Positions 23,877 through 32,125 of a stretch of DNA of 35,526 bases are shown piece after piece. How positions within the stretch are numbered: position 1 is the stretch's first letter; every line of letters starts with the position of its first letter. This DNA comes from Alphaproteobacteria bacterium. GTDB lineage: Bacteria > Pseudomonadota > Alphaproteobacteria > Sphingomonadales > Sphingomonadaceae. Under the pieces are notes generated by a model. It worked only from the letters and a program-made list of their open reading frames with translations. It was not told where the DNA came from and searched no databases. Location of the stretch: contig JAFAZW010000057.1 in the NCBI GenBank assembly GCA_019239415.1, positions 1 through 35,526 on the forward strand, in the 5' to 3' direction. The translations under genes were made by a program, and so were the position numbers.

Positions 23877-26543
23877 ATGTCATTCGAGAAGAGCCTCGTG
23901 CGCATCGGCGCGCTTGCCACGGTCGGCACGTTCGCGATGATCGCCAGCCAGGGCGCACAGGCGCAAGGCGCGACCTGCGGCACCTATAACGCCGGCACCA
24001 TCGTCAACCCCGCCCAGGGCACCGCCACCGGCACCAGGTCGACAGCCTGCGGCAATCTCGCCAGCGCGACCGCCACCTCCTCGACCGCCGTCGGCGACCG
24101 TGCCTTCGCCAGCGCCAACTTCTCGACCGCCCTCGGCGACTTCGCCGCCGCGACCGCCGTCTCCTCGACCGCCGTCGGCGACGCTGCCAGCGCCCTGGCG
24201 CAGAACGCGACAGCGACCGGCGCCAACGCCAATGCGACCGCCGTCGACGCGTCCGCCTACGGTGCCGGCTCCCAGGCCACCGGCATCGCCTCGACCGCGA
24301 TGGGCAGCAGCGGCGCCGTCGCCGGCGGCACCCGCCAGAACATCGCCGCGGGCGGCTACAGCACCGCTGTCGGCACCGGCAACCAGGTGGCGGTCGGCGC
24401 CACCGGCGGCACGGCCGTCGGCGATAACAATACGATCGCCGCCACCGGCACCTTCTCCTCCGCCTTCGGCCAGTTCAACACGGTGAGCGGCGCGAACTCG
24501 ATCGCGCTCGGCGTGAGCAACATCGCCAGCGGCGCCAACACCATGGCGGGCGGCAACCTCGCCCTCGCTTCCGGCGCGCAGGGCACGGCGCTCGGCTTCC
24601 GCACCACCGCGAGCGGCACCTCCTCGACCGCGCTCGGCGACCGCGCCTTCGCCTCGGGCAACTTCTCGACCGCGCTCGGCGATTTCGCCGCCGCCACCGC
24701 GACCTCGTCGACCGCCATCGGCGACGCGGCCAGCGCGCTTGCGACCAATGCCAGCGCCATCGGCCGCAACGCCAACGTGACGGTCGCCGGCACCAACGGC
24801 ACCGCGCTCGGCAACGCCTCGATCGTCTCCGCCGCCAACGGCACCGCGGTCGGCAACACCGCTCTCGCCTCGGGCGTCAACGGCACCGCGCTCGGCAACA
24901 CCACGACGGCGAGCGGCCAGTCCTCGACCGCGGTCGGCGACCGCGCCGTTGCGTCCGGCGCCTTCTCGACGGCGCTCGGCGACTTCGCGGCCGCGACCGC
25001 GACCTCGTCGACGGCGGTCGGCGATGCCGCGAGCGCGCTCGCGACCAACGCCAGCTCCTATGGACGCAACGCCAACGTCACCGCCGCCGGCACCAACGGC
25101 ACCGCGCTCGGCAATGCGTCGGTCGTCTCGGCCGCCAACGGCACCGCCGTCGGCAACACCGCCGTCGCCTCCGCCGCCAACGGCACGGCCGTCGGCAACA
25201 CGACGACGGCGAGCGGCACCTCGGCAACGGCGGTCGGCGACCGCGCCGTCGCCTCGGGCAATTTCGGCACCGCGCTGGGCGACTTCGCCGCGGCGACCGG
25301 CACCCAGTCGACCGCGACCGGCGATGCGGCGAGCGCTCTCTCGACCAATTCGTCGTCCTACGGCAGCAACGCCAACGTCGCGCTGGCGGCGACCAACGGC
25401 ACCGCGCTCGGCGCGCAGTCCGCCGTCACCGCGGTCAACGGCACCGCCGTCGGCTGGCGTACCGCCGCCACCGGCACCTCGTCGACCGCGCTCGGCGACC
25501 GCGCCGCGGCTTCCGGCGCCGGCGCGAATGCGATCGGCCTCACCGCCGTCGCGTCCGCGGCCAACGCCAATGCGATCGGCACGAACGCCCGGGCGACCGG
25601 CACCAACGCCATCGCGATCGGCACCAACGCCCTCGCCACCGGCTCGGTCGCGGTCGGCGCCAATTCGACGGCGTCGAACGGCGGCGCGGCCTATGGCGAC
25701 AACAGCACGGCGACCGGCGTCAACGCGACGGCGATCGGCCCGACGGCGTCGGCCACCGGGCAGTCGGCGAGCGCGTTCGGCGACCGCTCGGTCGCGTCCG
25801 CCAATTTCGCGACCGCGATCGGCGACTTCGCCGCCGCCACCGGCGTCCAGTCGACGGCGGTCGGCGACTCGTCGAGCGCCCTCGCCCAGAACGCCACCGC
25901 GCTCGGCCGCAACGCCAATGTCGGCGCGGCGGGCACCAATGCGACGGCGGTCGGCGCCAACTCGACGGCGAACTTCGCCAACTCGACGGCGATCGGCACC
26001 GGCGCCACGACGACGGCGGCCAACCAGGTGACGATCGGCGGCGCCGGCTCGTCGGTCCGCTTCGGCGGCTACACCACCGCCGGCGTGCTGGTGAACGACG
26101 TCAACGGCAACATCACCACCAACACGACCCTGCTGGGCCAGGTGGCGACCAACACGGCCAACATCACTACCCTCCAGGGCCAGGTCGGCACGCTCAACAC
26201 CAACGTGGCGGCGCTGCAGAGCACGGTGACCACCCAAGGCAGCGCCATCGCCGCGCTGCAGGGCCAGACCTCGACCCTGTTCAGCCTCACCGACGCCAAC
26301 CGGCGCGATATCCGCAAGGCCAATGAGGGCGTCGCCATGGCGCTCGCGATGGACACGCCTTTCATTCCGTCGGACGCCAGCTTCGCCGTGTCCGGCGGGG
26401 TCGGCTATTATCGCGACCGGCTCGCCGGCACGGCCGCGTTCGCGGCCCGGGTCGGACCGATGACGTCCTTCTCGGCCGGCGTCGGCGTCGGCTTCGACAG
26501 CGGCTCGGTCGGCGCCCGCGCGGGCTTCCAGCACGCGTGGTAA
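23877..26543 (+). CDS. YadA-like trimeric autotransporter adhesin
   Basis: An 888-residue surface protein (type Vc secretion). Signal peptide: residues 1-29, ending GAQA before QGATC. Head: about 55-750, made of around 45-50 imperfect 14-residue YadA/Hep-Hag units (pattern A-x-A-x-G-x-x-STAVGD-x-A), very rich in Ala, Thr, Gly, Ser and Asn. A left-handed coiled-coil stalk follows (ITTLQGQVGTLNTNVAALQS, about 752-805). The C-terminal YadA anchor, about 806-888, has RRDIRKANEGVAMALAMD, a beta-strand region with GGVGYYRDRLAG, and terminal Trp. Three chains form the pore that exports the head. ATG 23877 follows GGGAG; the frame is open upstream through tRNA-Cys, which rules out the longer start. 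Confidence 0.95.
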   Translation: MSFEKSLVRIGALATVGTFAMIASQGAQAQGATCGTYNAGTIVNPAQGTATGTRSTACGNLASATATSSTAVGDRAFASANFSTALGDFAAATAVSSTAVGDAASALAQNATATGANANATAVDASAYGAGSQATGIASTAMGSSGAVAGGTRQNIAAGGYSTAVGTGNQVAVGATGGTAVGDNNTIAATGTFSSAFGQFNTVSGANSIALGVSNIASGANTMAGGNLALASGAQGTALGFRTTASGTSSTALGDRAFASGNFSTALGDFAAATATSSTAIGDAASALATNASAIGRNANVTVAGTNGTALGNASIVSAANGTAVGNTALASGVNGTALGNTTTASGQSSTAVGDRAVASGAFSTALGDFAAATATSSTAVGDAASALATNASSYGRNANVTAAGTNGTALGNASVVSAANGTAVGNTAVASAANGTAVGNTTTASGTSATAVGDRAVASGNFGTALGDFAAATGTQSTATGDAASALSTNSSSYGSNANVALAATNGTALGAQSAVTAVNGTAVGWRTAATGTSSTALGDRAAASGAGANAIGLTAVASAANANAIGTNARATGTNAIAIGTNALATGSVAVGANSTASNGGAAYGDNSTATGVNATAIGPTASATGQSASAFGDRSVASANFATAIGDFAAATGVQSTAVGDSSSALAQNATALGRNANVGAAGTNATAVGANSTANFANSTAIGTGATTTAANQVTIGGAGSSVRFGGYTTAGVLVNDVNGNITTNTTLLGQVATNTANITTLQGQVGTLNTNVAALQSTVTTQGSAIAALQGQTSTLFSLTDANRRDIRKANEGVAMALAMDTPFIPSDASFAVSGGVGYYRDRLAGTAAFAARVGPMTSFSAGVGVGFDSGSVGARAGFQHAW
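24621..25520 (+). repeat. 300-bp tandem repeats inside the adhesin head
   Basis: The block beginning TCCTCGACCGCGCTCGGCGA recurs at 24621, 24921 and 25221, exactly 300 bp (100 residues) apart, and again at 25479 after 258 bp, which is one 14-residue unit shorter. Long stretches such as NVTAAGTNGTALGNAS and TALGDFAAATATSSTA are nearly identical between copies. Such units are prone to recombine and change adhesin length. Confidence 0.85.
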
Positions 26544-26560
26544 GACAGGGACCGATCGCG

Positions 26561-27079
26561 ATGGGAGGGCCGGGGCGCTTCGCTCCGGCCCGCCTTTTCG
26601 TCGCGGCCTGCCTCGCCGCCGCGCCGGCCGTCGCTGCGGCGCAGCCGGCGCCTGCGCCCGCCGCGCCGGCGCCGGCGCCCGGCGTTCCCGAAAGCCTCGT
26701 ACTCCACAAGCTGGTCTGGTCGGCGATGGCCGCCCTCGACCATGCCAACCAGACCGGCAATTATTCGGTGCTCCGGGACCTTGGCGCGCCGGCCTTCCAG
26801 GCTAACAATTCGGCAGCCACGCTGGGCGGGATCTTCGCCGCGATCCGCAGCCAGAATATCGACCTCGGCTTCACCCTGGTGACGACGCCGGTGTTCCAAT
26901 TCCCCCCGGCGATCGTCCAGGGCGGGCTGCTCCGCATCCGCGGTGTGTTCCCGCTGCGGCCGAACCCGATCGGATTTGACCTTTTGTTTCAGAATGTTGG
27001 CGGGCAGTGGCGGATCTTCGGCATGGCCGTGGTGCCGCTTGTTGCCCAGACGCAACAGTCTGCCCCTCCCAAGCGTTGA
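26561..27079 (+). CDS. Exported protein downstream of the adhesin, unknown
   Basis: A 172-residue protein starting at ATG 26561, 18 bases after the adhesin stop. It has a signal peptide (ARLFVAACLAAAPAVAAAQ) followed by a Pro/Ala linker, PAPAPAAPAPAPG. The folded part (LVWSAMAALDHANQTGNYSV, SAATLGGIFAAIRSQNIDL, GFDLLFQNVGGQWRIFGMAV) has the alpha-plus-beta layout of small NTF2-like or DUF4864-like periplasmic domains, but I cannot name it. The tight spacing suggests co-transcription with the adhesin. Some trimeric autotransporters need a dedicated periplasmic helper, so that role is possible but unproven. Confidence 0.75.
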   Translation: MGGPGRFAPARLFVAACLAAAPAVAAAQPAPAPAAPAPAPGVPESLVLHKLVWSAMAALDHANQTGNYSVLRDLGAPAFQANNSAATLGGIFAAIRSQNIDLGFTLVTTPVFQFPPAIVQGGLLRIRGVFPLRPNPIGFDLLFQNVGGQWRIFGMAVVPLVAQTQQSAPPKR

Positions 27080-27155
27080 GGCTTGGCAGTAATCGCGGGC
27101 AGGCTTGAATCTTTCGACGCTTTCGATAGAGACGCGACAGCAGGGAGAGTTTTTC

Positions 27156-27290
27156 ATGAAGGACCAGACGATGCAGAAGGCGGTCAAGCGCTCGTGGGAG
27201 CGCCCCGAATTCCGGCGTCTTCGCGCAGGGGCGGCGGAGAGCACGCACAATGCGAATTCCGACGGCGGCGGCGGCAACCAGGGTTCGTAA
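27156..27290 (+). CDS. RiPP precursor peptide, putative lasso/paeninodin-like
   Basis: A 44-residue peptide starting at ATG 27156 with GGAGAG seven bases upstream. The leader-like part has Trp14, Pro17, Phe19 and Leu22 in SWERPEFRRLRAG, matching the Tyr/Trp-x2-Pro-x-Leu pattern that RiPP-recognition domains bind in lasso leaders. The C-terminal part, AAESTHNANSDGGGGNQGS, is rich in Gly, Ser and Asn and ends in Ser44. Acidic residues available for ring closure are Glu28 and Asp36. Rings of 7, 8 or 9 residues closing on Asp36 would start at Thr30, Ser29 or Glu28, none being the usual Gly. An earlier in-frame ATG at 27105 has no ribosome-binding site. A terminator follows immediately, then the cyclase-like and kinase-like genes. 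Confidence 0.7.
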   Translation: MKDQTMQKAVKRSWERPEFRRLRAGAAESTHNANSDGGGGNQGS

Positions 27291-27315
27291 CGCGCCTCCG
27301 ATCGAGTTTGAAGGG

Positions 27316-27342
27316 CCCTCCGCCGTGAGGCGGGGGGTTTTT
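27316..27342 (+). terminator. Intrinsic terminator/attenuator between precursor and cyclase genes
   Basis: CCCTCCGCC (27316-27324), loop GTGA, GGCGGGGGG (27329-27337), then TTTTT (27338-27342): a GC-rich stem with one T-G wobble and a U-tract. It ends three bases before the ATG of the next gene, so the G-run that could act as its ribosome-binding site is inside the stem. It would give abundant precursor mRNA and little readthrough into the enzyme genes. Confidence 0.8.
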
Positions 27343-27344
27343 CT

Positions 27345-29267
27345 ATGAGCGCGATCGCGGGTTTGTGGACCTTCGGCGCGGACGCCGGCCCCGAGAGCGA
27401 GCGCGCCTGCGAGGCGATGCTCGCGGCGCAACGGGCGTTCGGCCCCGACGATACGGCGACGCTCGGGCACGGCGGCCTTCACCTGGGCCGCAACCTGTTC
27501 CGCCTCGTGCCCGAAGATCGGTTCGACCGCCAGCCACTCCTCTCCGCCGCCCGGACTACCGCTCTCGTCGCCGACCTGCGACTCGACAACCGGGAGGAGA
27601 TCGCGACCGCGCTCGGCCTCGGCGCCGGCGACAGCCGCGGCCTCGCCGATGCCGAGCTTCTCCTCGCGGCGCTCGAACGCTGGGACGTGGACGCCATCCC
27701 CCGCCTTCTCGGCGACTTCGCCTTCGCCTGGTTCGACGCGGCGCGGCAGCGGCTCGTGCTCGCCCGGGATCCGCTCGGGCAGCGGCCGCTCTTCTGGCAC
27801 CGCGGCAACGGCGCCCTCGCCTTCGCCTCGATGCCGGTCGGGCTGCACGCGCTCGACGCCGTCCCGCGCGACGCCGATGGCGACAGCCTCGCCCGCTACC
27901 TCGGCAGCCTGCCGCTCGCCGGCGCCGCCAGCTTCTACCGCGGCATCCACCGGGTCGAGCCCGGCCATGTCGTCGAGGCGACGCCGGGAGGGGTGACGGG
28001 CCGCCGCTGGTGGACGCCGTCTCCGCCGAAGCTGCGCCTCCGGCGCTTCGAAGACTATGTCGCGGCGTTCCGGGACGAGCTCGACGCGGCGGTGGGACGA
28101 CGTCTGCGCGGCGTCGAGACGGTGGTCGCGTCCCACCTCAGCGGCGGGTGGGACAGCAGCGCGGTGACCGCCACCGCCGCCCGCCTCGCCCCCGCCACGC
28201 GCATCGTCGCGCTCACCGCCGTCCCCCGCCGCCCGCAGCAGGCGCCGCCGAACCGCTTCGCCGACGAGGCGCCGCTCGCCGCCGCCACCGCGGCCCTCTA
28301 TCCCAACGTCGACCATATCGTGGTCCCGCACCCGGACCGCTCCCCCCTTGCCGACATGGACCGGAACCGGGCGGCATTCGACCGCCCGAGCTTCAACCCC
28401 TGCAACCACGTCTGGCTGGCCGCGCTGCGCGACCGCGCGCGCGAGGCGGGTGCGCGCGTGCTGCTGACCGGCGAAATCGGCAATTGGACGATGAGCGCTT
28501 CGCCCAATACGCTGCTGGCCGACTATCTGCGCGAGGGCCGGTGGCGCGACTGGCTGCGCGAGGCCGCGGCGATGAAACGGGCCCGGCGCGCAAGGCTGCG
28601 GGGGGTGCTCGCCAGCTCGTTCGGCCCCTGGGTCCCGGATGCGCTGTGGCGGCTGCTCCAGCCCTTCTCATCGGCGCCGGACCCGGCCGAGGTCACGGCG
28701 CTGCACCCGGCGTTGCGCGCCGCTCTGGCCGAGGAGCAGCGGTCGCTCGGGGTCGGCGCGGCGCGGCGGCCGAACGACTATTTCGCCTACGCGCGGCAGG
28801 CCTTCCTCACCGAAATGGACTTCGGCCAGTATCGCAAGGGCATCCTCGGCGGATGGGGCATCGACAAGCGCGACGCGACGGCCGATCGCAGGCTGGTCGA
28901 ATTCTGTCTGTCCCTGCCGCTCGAGATGCTGCTCAGCGACGGGCAGCGGCGCCCGCTCGCCCGCGTCGCCCTCGCCGACCGCCTGCCCGCCGCCGTGCTC
29001 GACGCCCGCGGCAAGGGCTACCAGGCGGCGGACTGGCACGAGGCGCTCACCCGCGACCGCCCGGCCATCGCCGCCCTGGTCGATGCGATCGCCGCGGACC
29101 CGAAGGCGTCTTCGATCGTCGACCTGGACTGGCTTCGCGCCGCCCTCGCCGCGTGGCCGGCGGGCGGCTGGGAGGACCGCGCGATCATCGTGCGCTACCG
29201 CATCGCCCTGCTGATGGCGCTGTCGGCGGGTCACTTCGCCTTGTCGGCGACCGCGCGCGACCGCTAA
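27345..29267 (+). CDS. Asparagine-synthetase-like enzyme, putative lasso cyclase
   Basis: A 640-residue protein with an N-terminal class II glutamine-amidotransferase fold and a C-terminal ATP-pyrophosphatase domain. The catalytic Cys2 of AsnB is missing (MSAIAGLW), so ammonia from glutamine is unlikely. The fold remnants DLRLDNREEI, FDAARQRLVLARDPLGQRPL and FYRGIHRVEPGHVV are kept. The PP-loop is intact, SGGWDSS at residues 266-272, so it can adenylate a carboxylate. Loss of Cys2 with a kept PP-loop is typical of lasso C proteins, which activate an Asp/Glu side chain for macrolactam formation. The gene lies directly after the precursor and ten bases before the kinase-like gene. An alternative is an amide-forming enzyme for another small molecule. 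Confidence 0.85.
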   Translation: MSAIAGLWTFGADAGPESERACEAMLAAQRAFGPDDTATLGHGGLHLGRNLFRLVPEDRFDRQPLLSAARTTALVADLRLDNREEIATALGLGAGDSRGLADAELLLAALERWDVDAIPRLLGDFAFAWFDAARQRLVLARDPLGQRPLFWHRGNGALAFASMPVGLHALDAVPRDADGDSLARYLGSLPLAGAASFYRGIHRVEPGHVVEATPGGVTGRRWWTPSPPKLRLRRFEDYVAAFRDELDAAVGRRLRGVETVVASHLSGGWDSSAVTATAARLAPATRIVALTAVPRRPQQAPPNRFADEAPLAAATAALYPNVDHIVVPHPDRSPLADMDRNRAAFDRPSFNPCNHVWLAALRDRAREAGARVLLTGEIGNWTMSASPNTLLADYLREGRWRDWLREAAAMKRARRARLRGVLASSFGPWVPDALWRLLQPFSSAPDPAEVTALHPALRAALAEEQRSLGVGAARRPNDYFAYARQAFLTEMDFGQYRKGILGGWGIDKRDATADRRLVEFCLSLPLEMLLSDGQRRPLARVALADRLPAAVLDARGKGYQAADWHEALTRDRPAIAALVDAIAADPKASSIVDLDWLRAALAAWPAGGWEDRAIIVRYRIALLMALSAGHFALSATARDR

Positions 29268-29277
29268 GGCGCCGGCG

Positions 29278-30207
29278 ATGACCTCCGCTGCCCCCGGCCA
29301 CATCTACGCGCTGTTCGGCCTCATCGTCCGCTCCCAGATCCCGCTGCCGATGGGGGAGGTCGCCGCCGCCGGGCCGGCCGACGTGGACGTCGCTTACGGC
29401 CGCATCGACCTGCCGGCGCAGCCGCGCTGGGGCTATGCCGAGGTCGACGGGGGGACCTTGCTCTCGGTCGAAGATGTCGGCCGGTTCCTGATCCGCGACG
29501 GCGCGCGCATCCTCGTCGATCCCGACCCGGCGGGGTCGGAGCGCAACATCCGGCTGTTTCTGCTCGGCTCGGCCTTCGGCGCACTGCTCCACCAGCGCGG
29601 GCTGATGCCGCTCCACGCCAACGCCGTGGTCCTGGGCGGCCGCGCCTTCGCCTTTTGCGGCCATTCGGGCGCCGGCAAGTCCACCATGGCGGCCTGGTTC
29701 CACGACCAGGGCCATCCGATTCTCGCCGACGACGTCTGCGTGCTCGGCTTCGACGCGGCCGGCGCCCCCCTCGCGTATCCCGGCGTTCCGCGTCTCAGGC
29801 TGTGGCGCGAGGCGCTGGAGGAATTCGGGCGCCGCGCCGACGACTATCAACGTTCGTTCGACGACATGGACAAATATGACGTGCCGATCGCCGGCGAAGG
29901 CGGCGCCGCCGAGCCCGTCCCGCTCGCCGCCGTCTACCTGCTCGCGAAGGCCGAGGAGGGCGCGGCGGCGGGAAGCATCCAGCGCCTGACGGGAATCGCC
30001 GCCGTCGACGCGCTCGTCGCCAACACCTATCGCGGCTTCTACCTGGAGGCGATCGGAGGGACCGGTCCGCACCTCGCCACCTGCGTGCGGCTCGCCAGGA
30101 CCGTCCCCGTCTTCCGGGCCGCGCGCGTCTGGGGGTTCGACTCCTTCGCCGCCGAGGCGGCGCGGCTCGACGCCCACGCGCGCGACCTCGGTCAGGGCGC
30201 GCGGTAG
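29278..30207 (+). CDS. HPr-kinase-like protein, putative precursor-peptide kinase
   Basis: A 309-residue protein whose core matches the HprK catalytic domain: [20 protein letters not shown] contains His113 (the HprK His position), the P-loop GHSGAGKST at 128-136 follows, and [11 protein letters not shown] (146-156) carries the Asp-Asp of the Walker-B-like region. The N-terminal 100 residues are not the HprK regulatory domain, and no HPr or phosphotransferase gene is nearby. Kinases of this type in paeninodin-like clusters phosphorylate the C-terminal serine of the lasso precursor, and the precursor here ends in Ser44. That substrate is inferred. Its 3' end overlaps the convergent amidohydrolase gene by 16 nt. 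Confidence 0.85.
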   Translation: MTSAAPGHIYALFGLIVRSQIPLPMGEVAAAGPADVDVAYGRIDLPAQPRWGYAEVDGGTLLSVEDVGRFLIRDGARILVDPDPAGSERNIRLFLLGSAFGALLHQRGLMPLHANAVVLGGRAFAFCGHSGAGKSTMAAWFHDQGHPILADDVCVLGFDAAGAPLAYPGVPRLRLWREALEEFGRRADDYQRSFDDMDKYDVPIAGEGGAAEPVPLAAVYLLAKAEEGAAAGSIQRLTGIAAVDALVANTYRGFYLEAIGGTGPHLATCVRLARTVPVFRAARVWGFDSFAAEAARLDAHARDLGQGAR

Positions 30208-31445
30208 ACGGTCCCGCCCTTCATCACGAACCGCACCGCGCGTACGGCGGATATGGCGCGGGTCGGATCGCCGTCCACCGCGACGAGGTCGGCGAGCAGG
30301 CCGGGCTTCACCGCGCCGATCCGGTCGGCGAGGCCGAAAATGCGGGCATTGCCGGCGGTGGCGGCGATCAGCACGTCCGCCGGACGCATGCCGTAGGCCG
30401 CCATGAGCTCCATCTCGCGGGCATTGTCGCCGTGCGCGAAGACGCCGACGTCGCCGCCCATGCACATCGTCACGCCGGCGGCGAGGGCGGCGGCGAAGCT
30501 CTCCCGCTTTTCGCGAATTCCCGCCGGCTCGGGCCCCTGGCCGTTCCAGCCGCGATAGCGGGCGATGGCATCGCCCGCGGCCACCGTGGGGCACAGCGCC
30601 ACCCCCCGCTCCTTCATCAGCCGGAAGATCTCCGGCGTCCCGGCGTCGCCATGCTCGATCGTATCGACCCCGGCGAGGATGGCCCGCCGCATCCCCTCGG
30701 GCGTGCCGGCATGGACGGCGACCTTGCGGCCGGCGCCGTGCGCGGCTTCGACCGCCATCTTCATCTCGTCGAGGGTGAAGGTCGGGCGGCTCGCCTCGCC
30801 CGGCCGCCAGCGATAGTCGCCGTACAGCTTCACCCAGTCGGCGCCGGCGCCGATCTGGCGCCGCACCGCCGTCAGCAGGCCCGGGCCGTCCGCTTCCTCG
30901 GCGCCGCGCGCGACGAATTCAGGCTCGGCATTCTTGGGTCCGTAGGCGCCGGTGGCGACGATGGCGCGGGTCACGACCAGCATCCGCGGCCCGGGCACGA
31001 TGCCCTGCTCGATCGCCTGCTTCAGGCCCACATCGGCGTAGCCGGCGCCTTCGGTGCCGAGGTCGCGCGTGGTGGTGAACCCCGCCATCAGGGTCGCGCG
31101 GGCGTGGTTGACGGCGCGGGCGGTGCGCAGCGCCAGCGGCTCCTTCAGCACCTGATCGTCCCACGGCGTTTCGTCATAGGGGTGGAGGAAGAGGTGCGAA
31201 TGGCCTTCGATCATGCCGGGCATCAGCGTCGCCCCGGGCAGCTCGATGACCCGGGCACCGGCCGGCGCGGCGAGGTTGGGGCCGGCCGCCTCGATCCTGT
31301 CGCCGCGCACCAGCACCGACCAGCCTTCGTGCGGGCGCGGATCGACGCCGTCGAACACCCGCGCCGGCCTCAGCAACACGGCCGCCGGTTGGGCGGCCGC
31401 CGGCCAGGGCAGGAGCAGGAGCAGCAGGGCGAGGACGAGGCGCAT
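30192..31445 (-). CDS. Exported metal-dependent amidohydrolase
   Basis: A 417-residue protein with a signal peptide ([19 protein letters not shown]). It is an amidohydrolase-superfamily enzyme of the imidazolonepropionase/prolidase-like group: His-x-His in [17 protein letters not shown], a carboxylated-lysine candidate in [11 protein letters not shown], further His ligands in [11 protein letters not shown] and [11 protein letters not shown], and Asp in [12 protein letters not shown]. Members of this exported group cleave dipeptides with C-terminal residues such as Pro or Arg, or related amides. A peptide-hydrolase role next to the RiPP cassette is tempting but not shown. The start is 31445, not the open frame further upstream, because only this gives a signal peptide. 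Confidence 0.88.
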   Translation of the reverse strand: MRLVLALLLLLLPWPAAAQPAAVLLRPARVFDGVDPRPHEGWSVLVRGDRIEAAGPNLAAPAGARVIELPGATLMPGMIEGHSHLFLHPYDETPWDDQVLKEPLALRTARAVNHARATLMAGFTTTRDLGTEGAGYADVGLKQAIEQGIVPGPRMLVVTRAIVATGAYGPKNAEPEFVARGAEEADGPGLLTAVRRQIGAGADWVKLYGDYRWRPGEASRPTFTLDEMKMAVEAAHGAGRKVAVHAGTPEGMRRAILAGVDTIEHGDAGTPEIFRLMKERGVALCPTVAAGDAIARYRGWNGQGPEPAGIREKRESFAAALAAGVTMCMGGDVGVFAHGDNAREMELMAAYGMRPADVLIAATAGNARIFGLADRIGAVKPGLLADLVAVDGDPTRAISAVRAVRFVMKGGTVYRAP

Positions 31446-31504
31446 GCGAGTCTCCCGGGCAGCGGCGGGCGCACCATAAGCGGCACGATGCGCCGTGCAA
31501 CGGC

Positions 31505-32020
31505 TCACAGGCGGGGACGCCGCTCCAGGATCGCGCGCAGGCGGGTCTTGGCGCGCTGGCAACGCAGCATCACCGCATTGGCGGAAATGCCGAGGATCGC
31601 GGCCATCTCGCCATAGCTGAAGCCCTCGAAGCAGAGCACGATGGCCTCCCGCTGCGGCACCGGCAGGAGCTGGATCGAGGCGTCGAGCCGCCGCCTCTGG
31701 TCGTTCCTCAGCGCGAGCTCGTCGGGTGGCGGCGCCGCGCAGGCGAGGTCCGGCGGCAGCGCCACCTGCCGCGGCTCACGCGCCCGCCGCGCGACGTGGG
31801 ACAGGCAGCGCTTCTGCGCCACCGACGTCACGAACGTCTTGAGCGACGCGGAGCCCCGATAGGCGTCGAGCGCGATCCACAAGGCGAGCAGGATGTCCTG
31901 GACCAGCTCGCGCCGCAGCACCGGATCCGATTCATGCGTGAAGGCGATGCGGGTGATGACGCGCCGGCACGAGGCGCTCACCTCCTCGAACAGTTGCTCT
32001 TTGGCCGCGTTCGTGCCCAT
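31505..32020 (-). CDS. Sigma-70 family (ECF-type) RNA polymerase sigma factor
   Basis: A 171-residue two-domain sigma factor. Region 2 includes [20 protein letters not shown] and [17 protein letters not shown]; region 4 is [20 protein letters not shown] followed by [24 protein letters not shown], a clear helix-turn-helix. No anti-sigma factor or zinc-binding partner is encoded beside it. It lies 59 bases upstream of the amidohydrolase on the same strand, so the two may be co-transcribed, and it is divergent from the phosphotransferase-like gene. Confidence 0.9.
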   Translation of the reverse strand: MGTNAAKEQLFEEVSASCRRVITRIAFTHESDPVLRRELVQDILLALWIALDAYRGSASLKTFVTSVAQKRCLSHVARRAREPRQVALPPDLACAAPPPDELALRNDQRRRLDASIQLLPVPQREAIVLCFEGFSYGEMAAILGISANAVMLRCQRAKTRLRAILERRPRL

Positions 32021-32125
32021 CTGCCCTCAGCCGCCACCCTGCAAGCGACCCATCCCACGCGCCGAACCTGCCCCAGCCGATCCGCAAAAGCAATTCGTCC
32101 AGCGAAAAAGGAGCGACGTGAATCC

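Noticed and set aside
24621-25520. Possible CRISPR or satellite array
   Set aside because: The period is 300 bp with 42-bp sub-units, fully in frame with a YadA-type head; no short direct repeats with unique spacers.
23880-26534. Very long antisense open frame opposite the adhesin
   Set aside because: It is an effect of the repetitive GC-rich adhesin codons; the product is an Arg/Gly/Ala-rich shadow with no domain, while the plus strand has a signal peptide, stalk and anchor.
27105-27155. Longer precursor start at 27105
   Set aside because: No ribosome-binding site upstream, whereas 27156 has GGAGAG at the right distance; the extra 17 residues do not look like a leader.
27345-29267. Genuine asparagine synthetase AsnB
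   Set aside because: The glutaminase nucleophile Cys2 is absent and the gene is embedded with a small peptide and a kinase-like gene.
29278-30207. True HPr kinase/phosphorylase of a phosphotransferase system
   Set aside because: The N-terminal HprK domain is missing and no HPr, EI or EIIA gene is nearby; the context fits a peptide kinase better.
30192-31562. Longer amidohydrolase start at 31562
   Set aside because: The added 39 residues are Pro/Ala/Arg-rich and would bury the clear signal peptide that begins at 31445.
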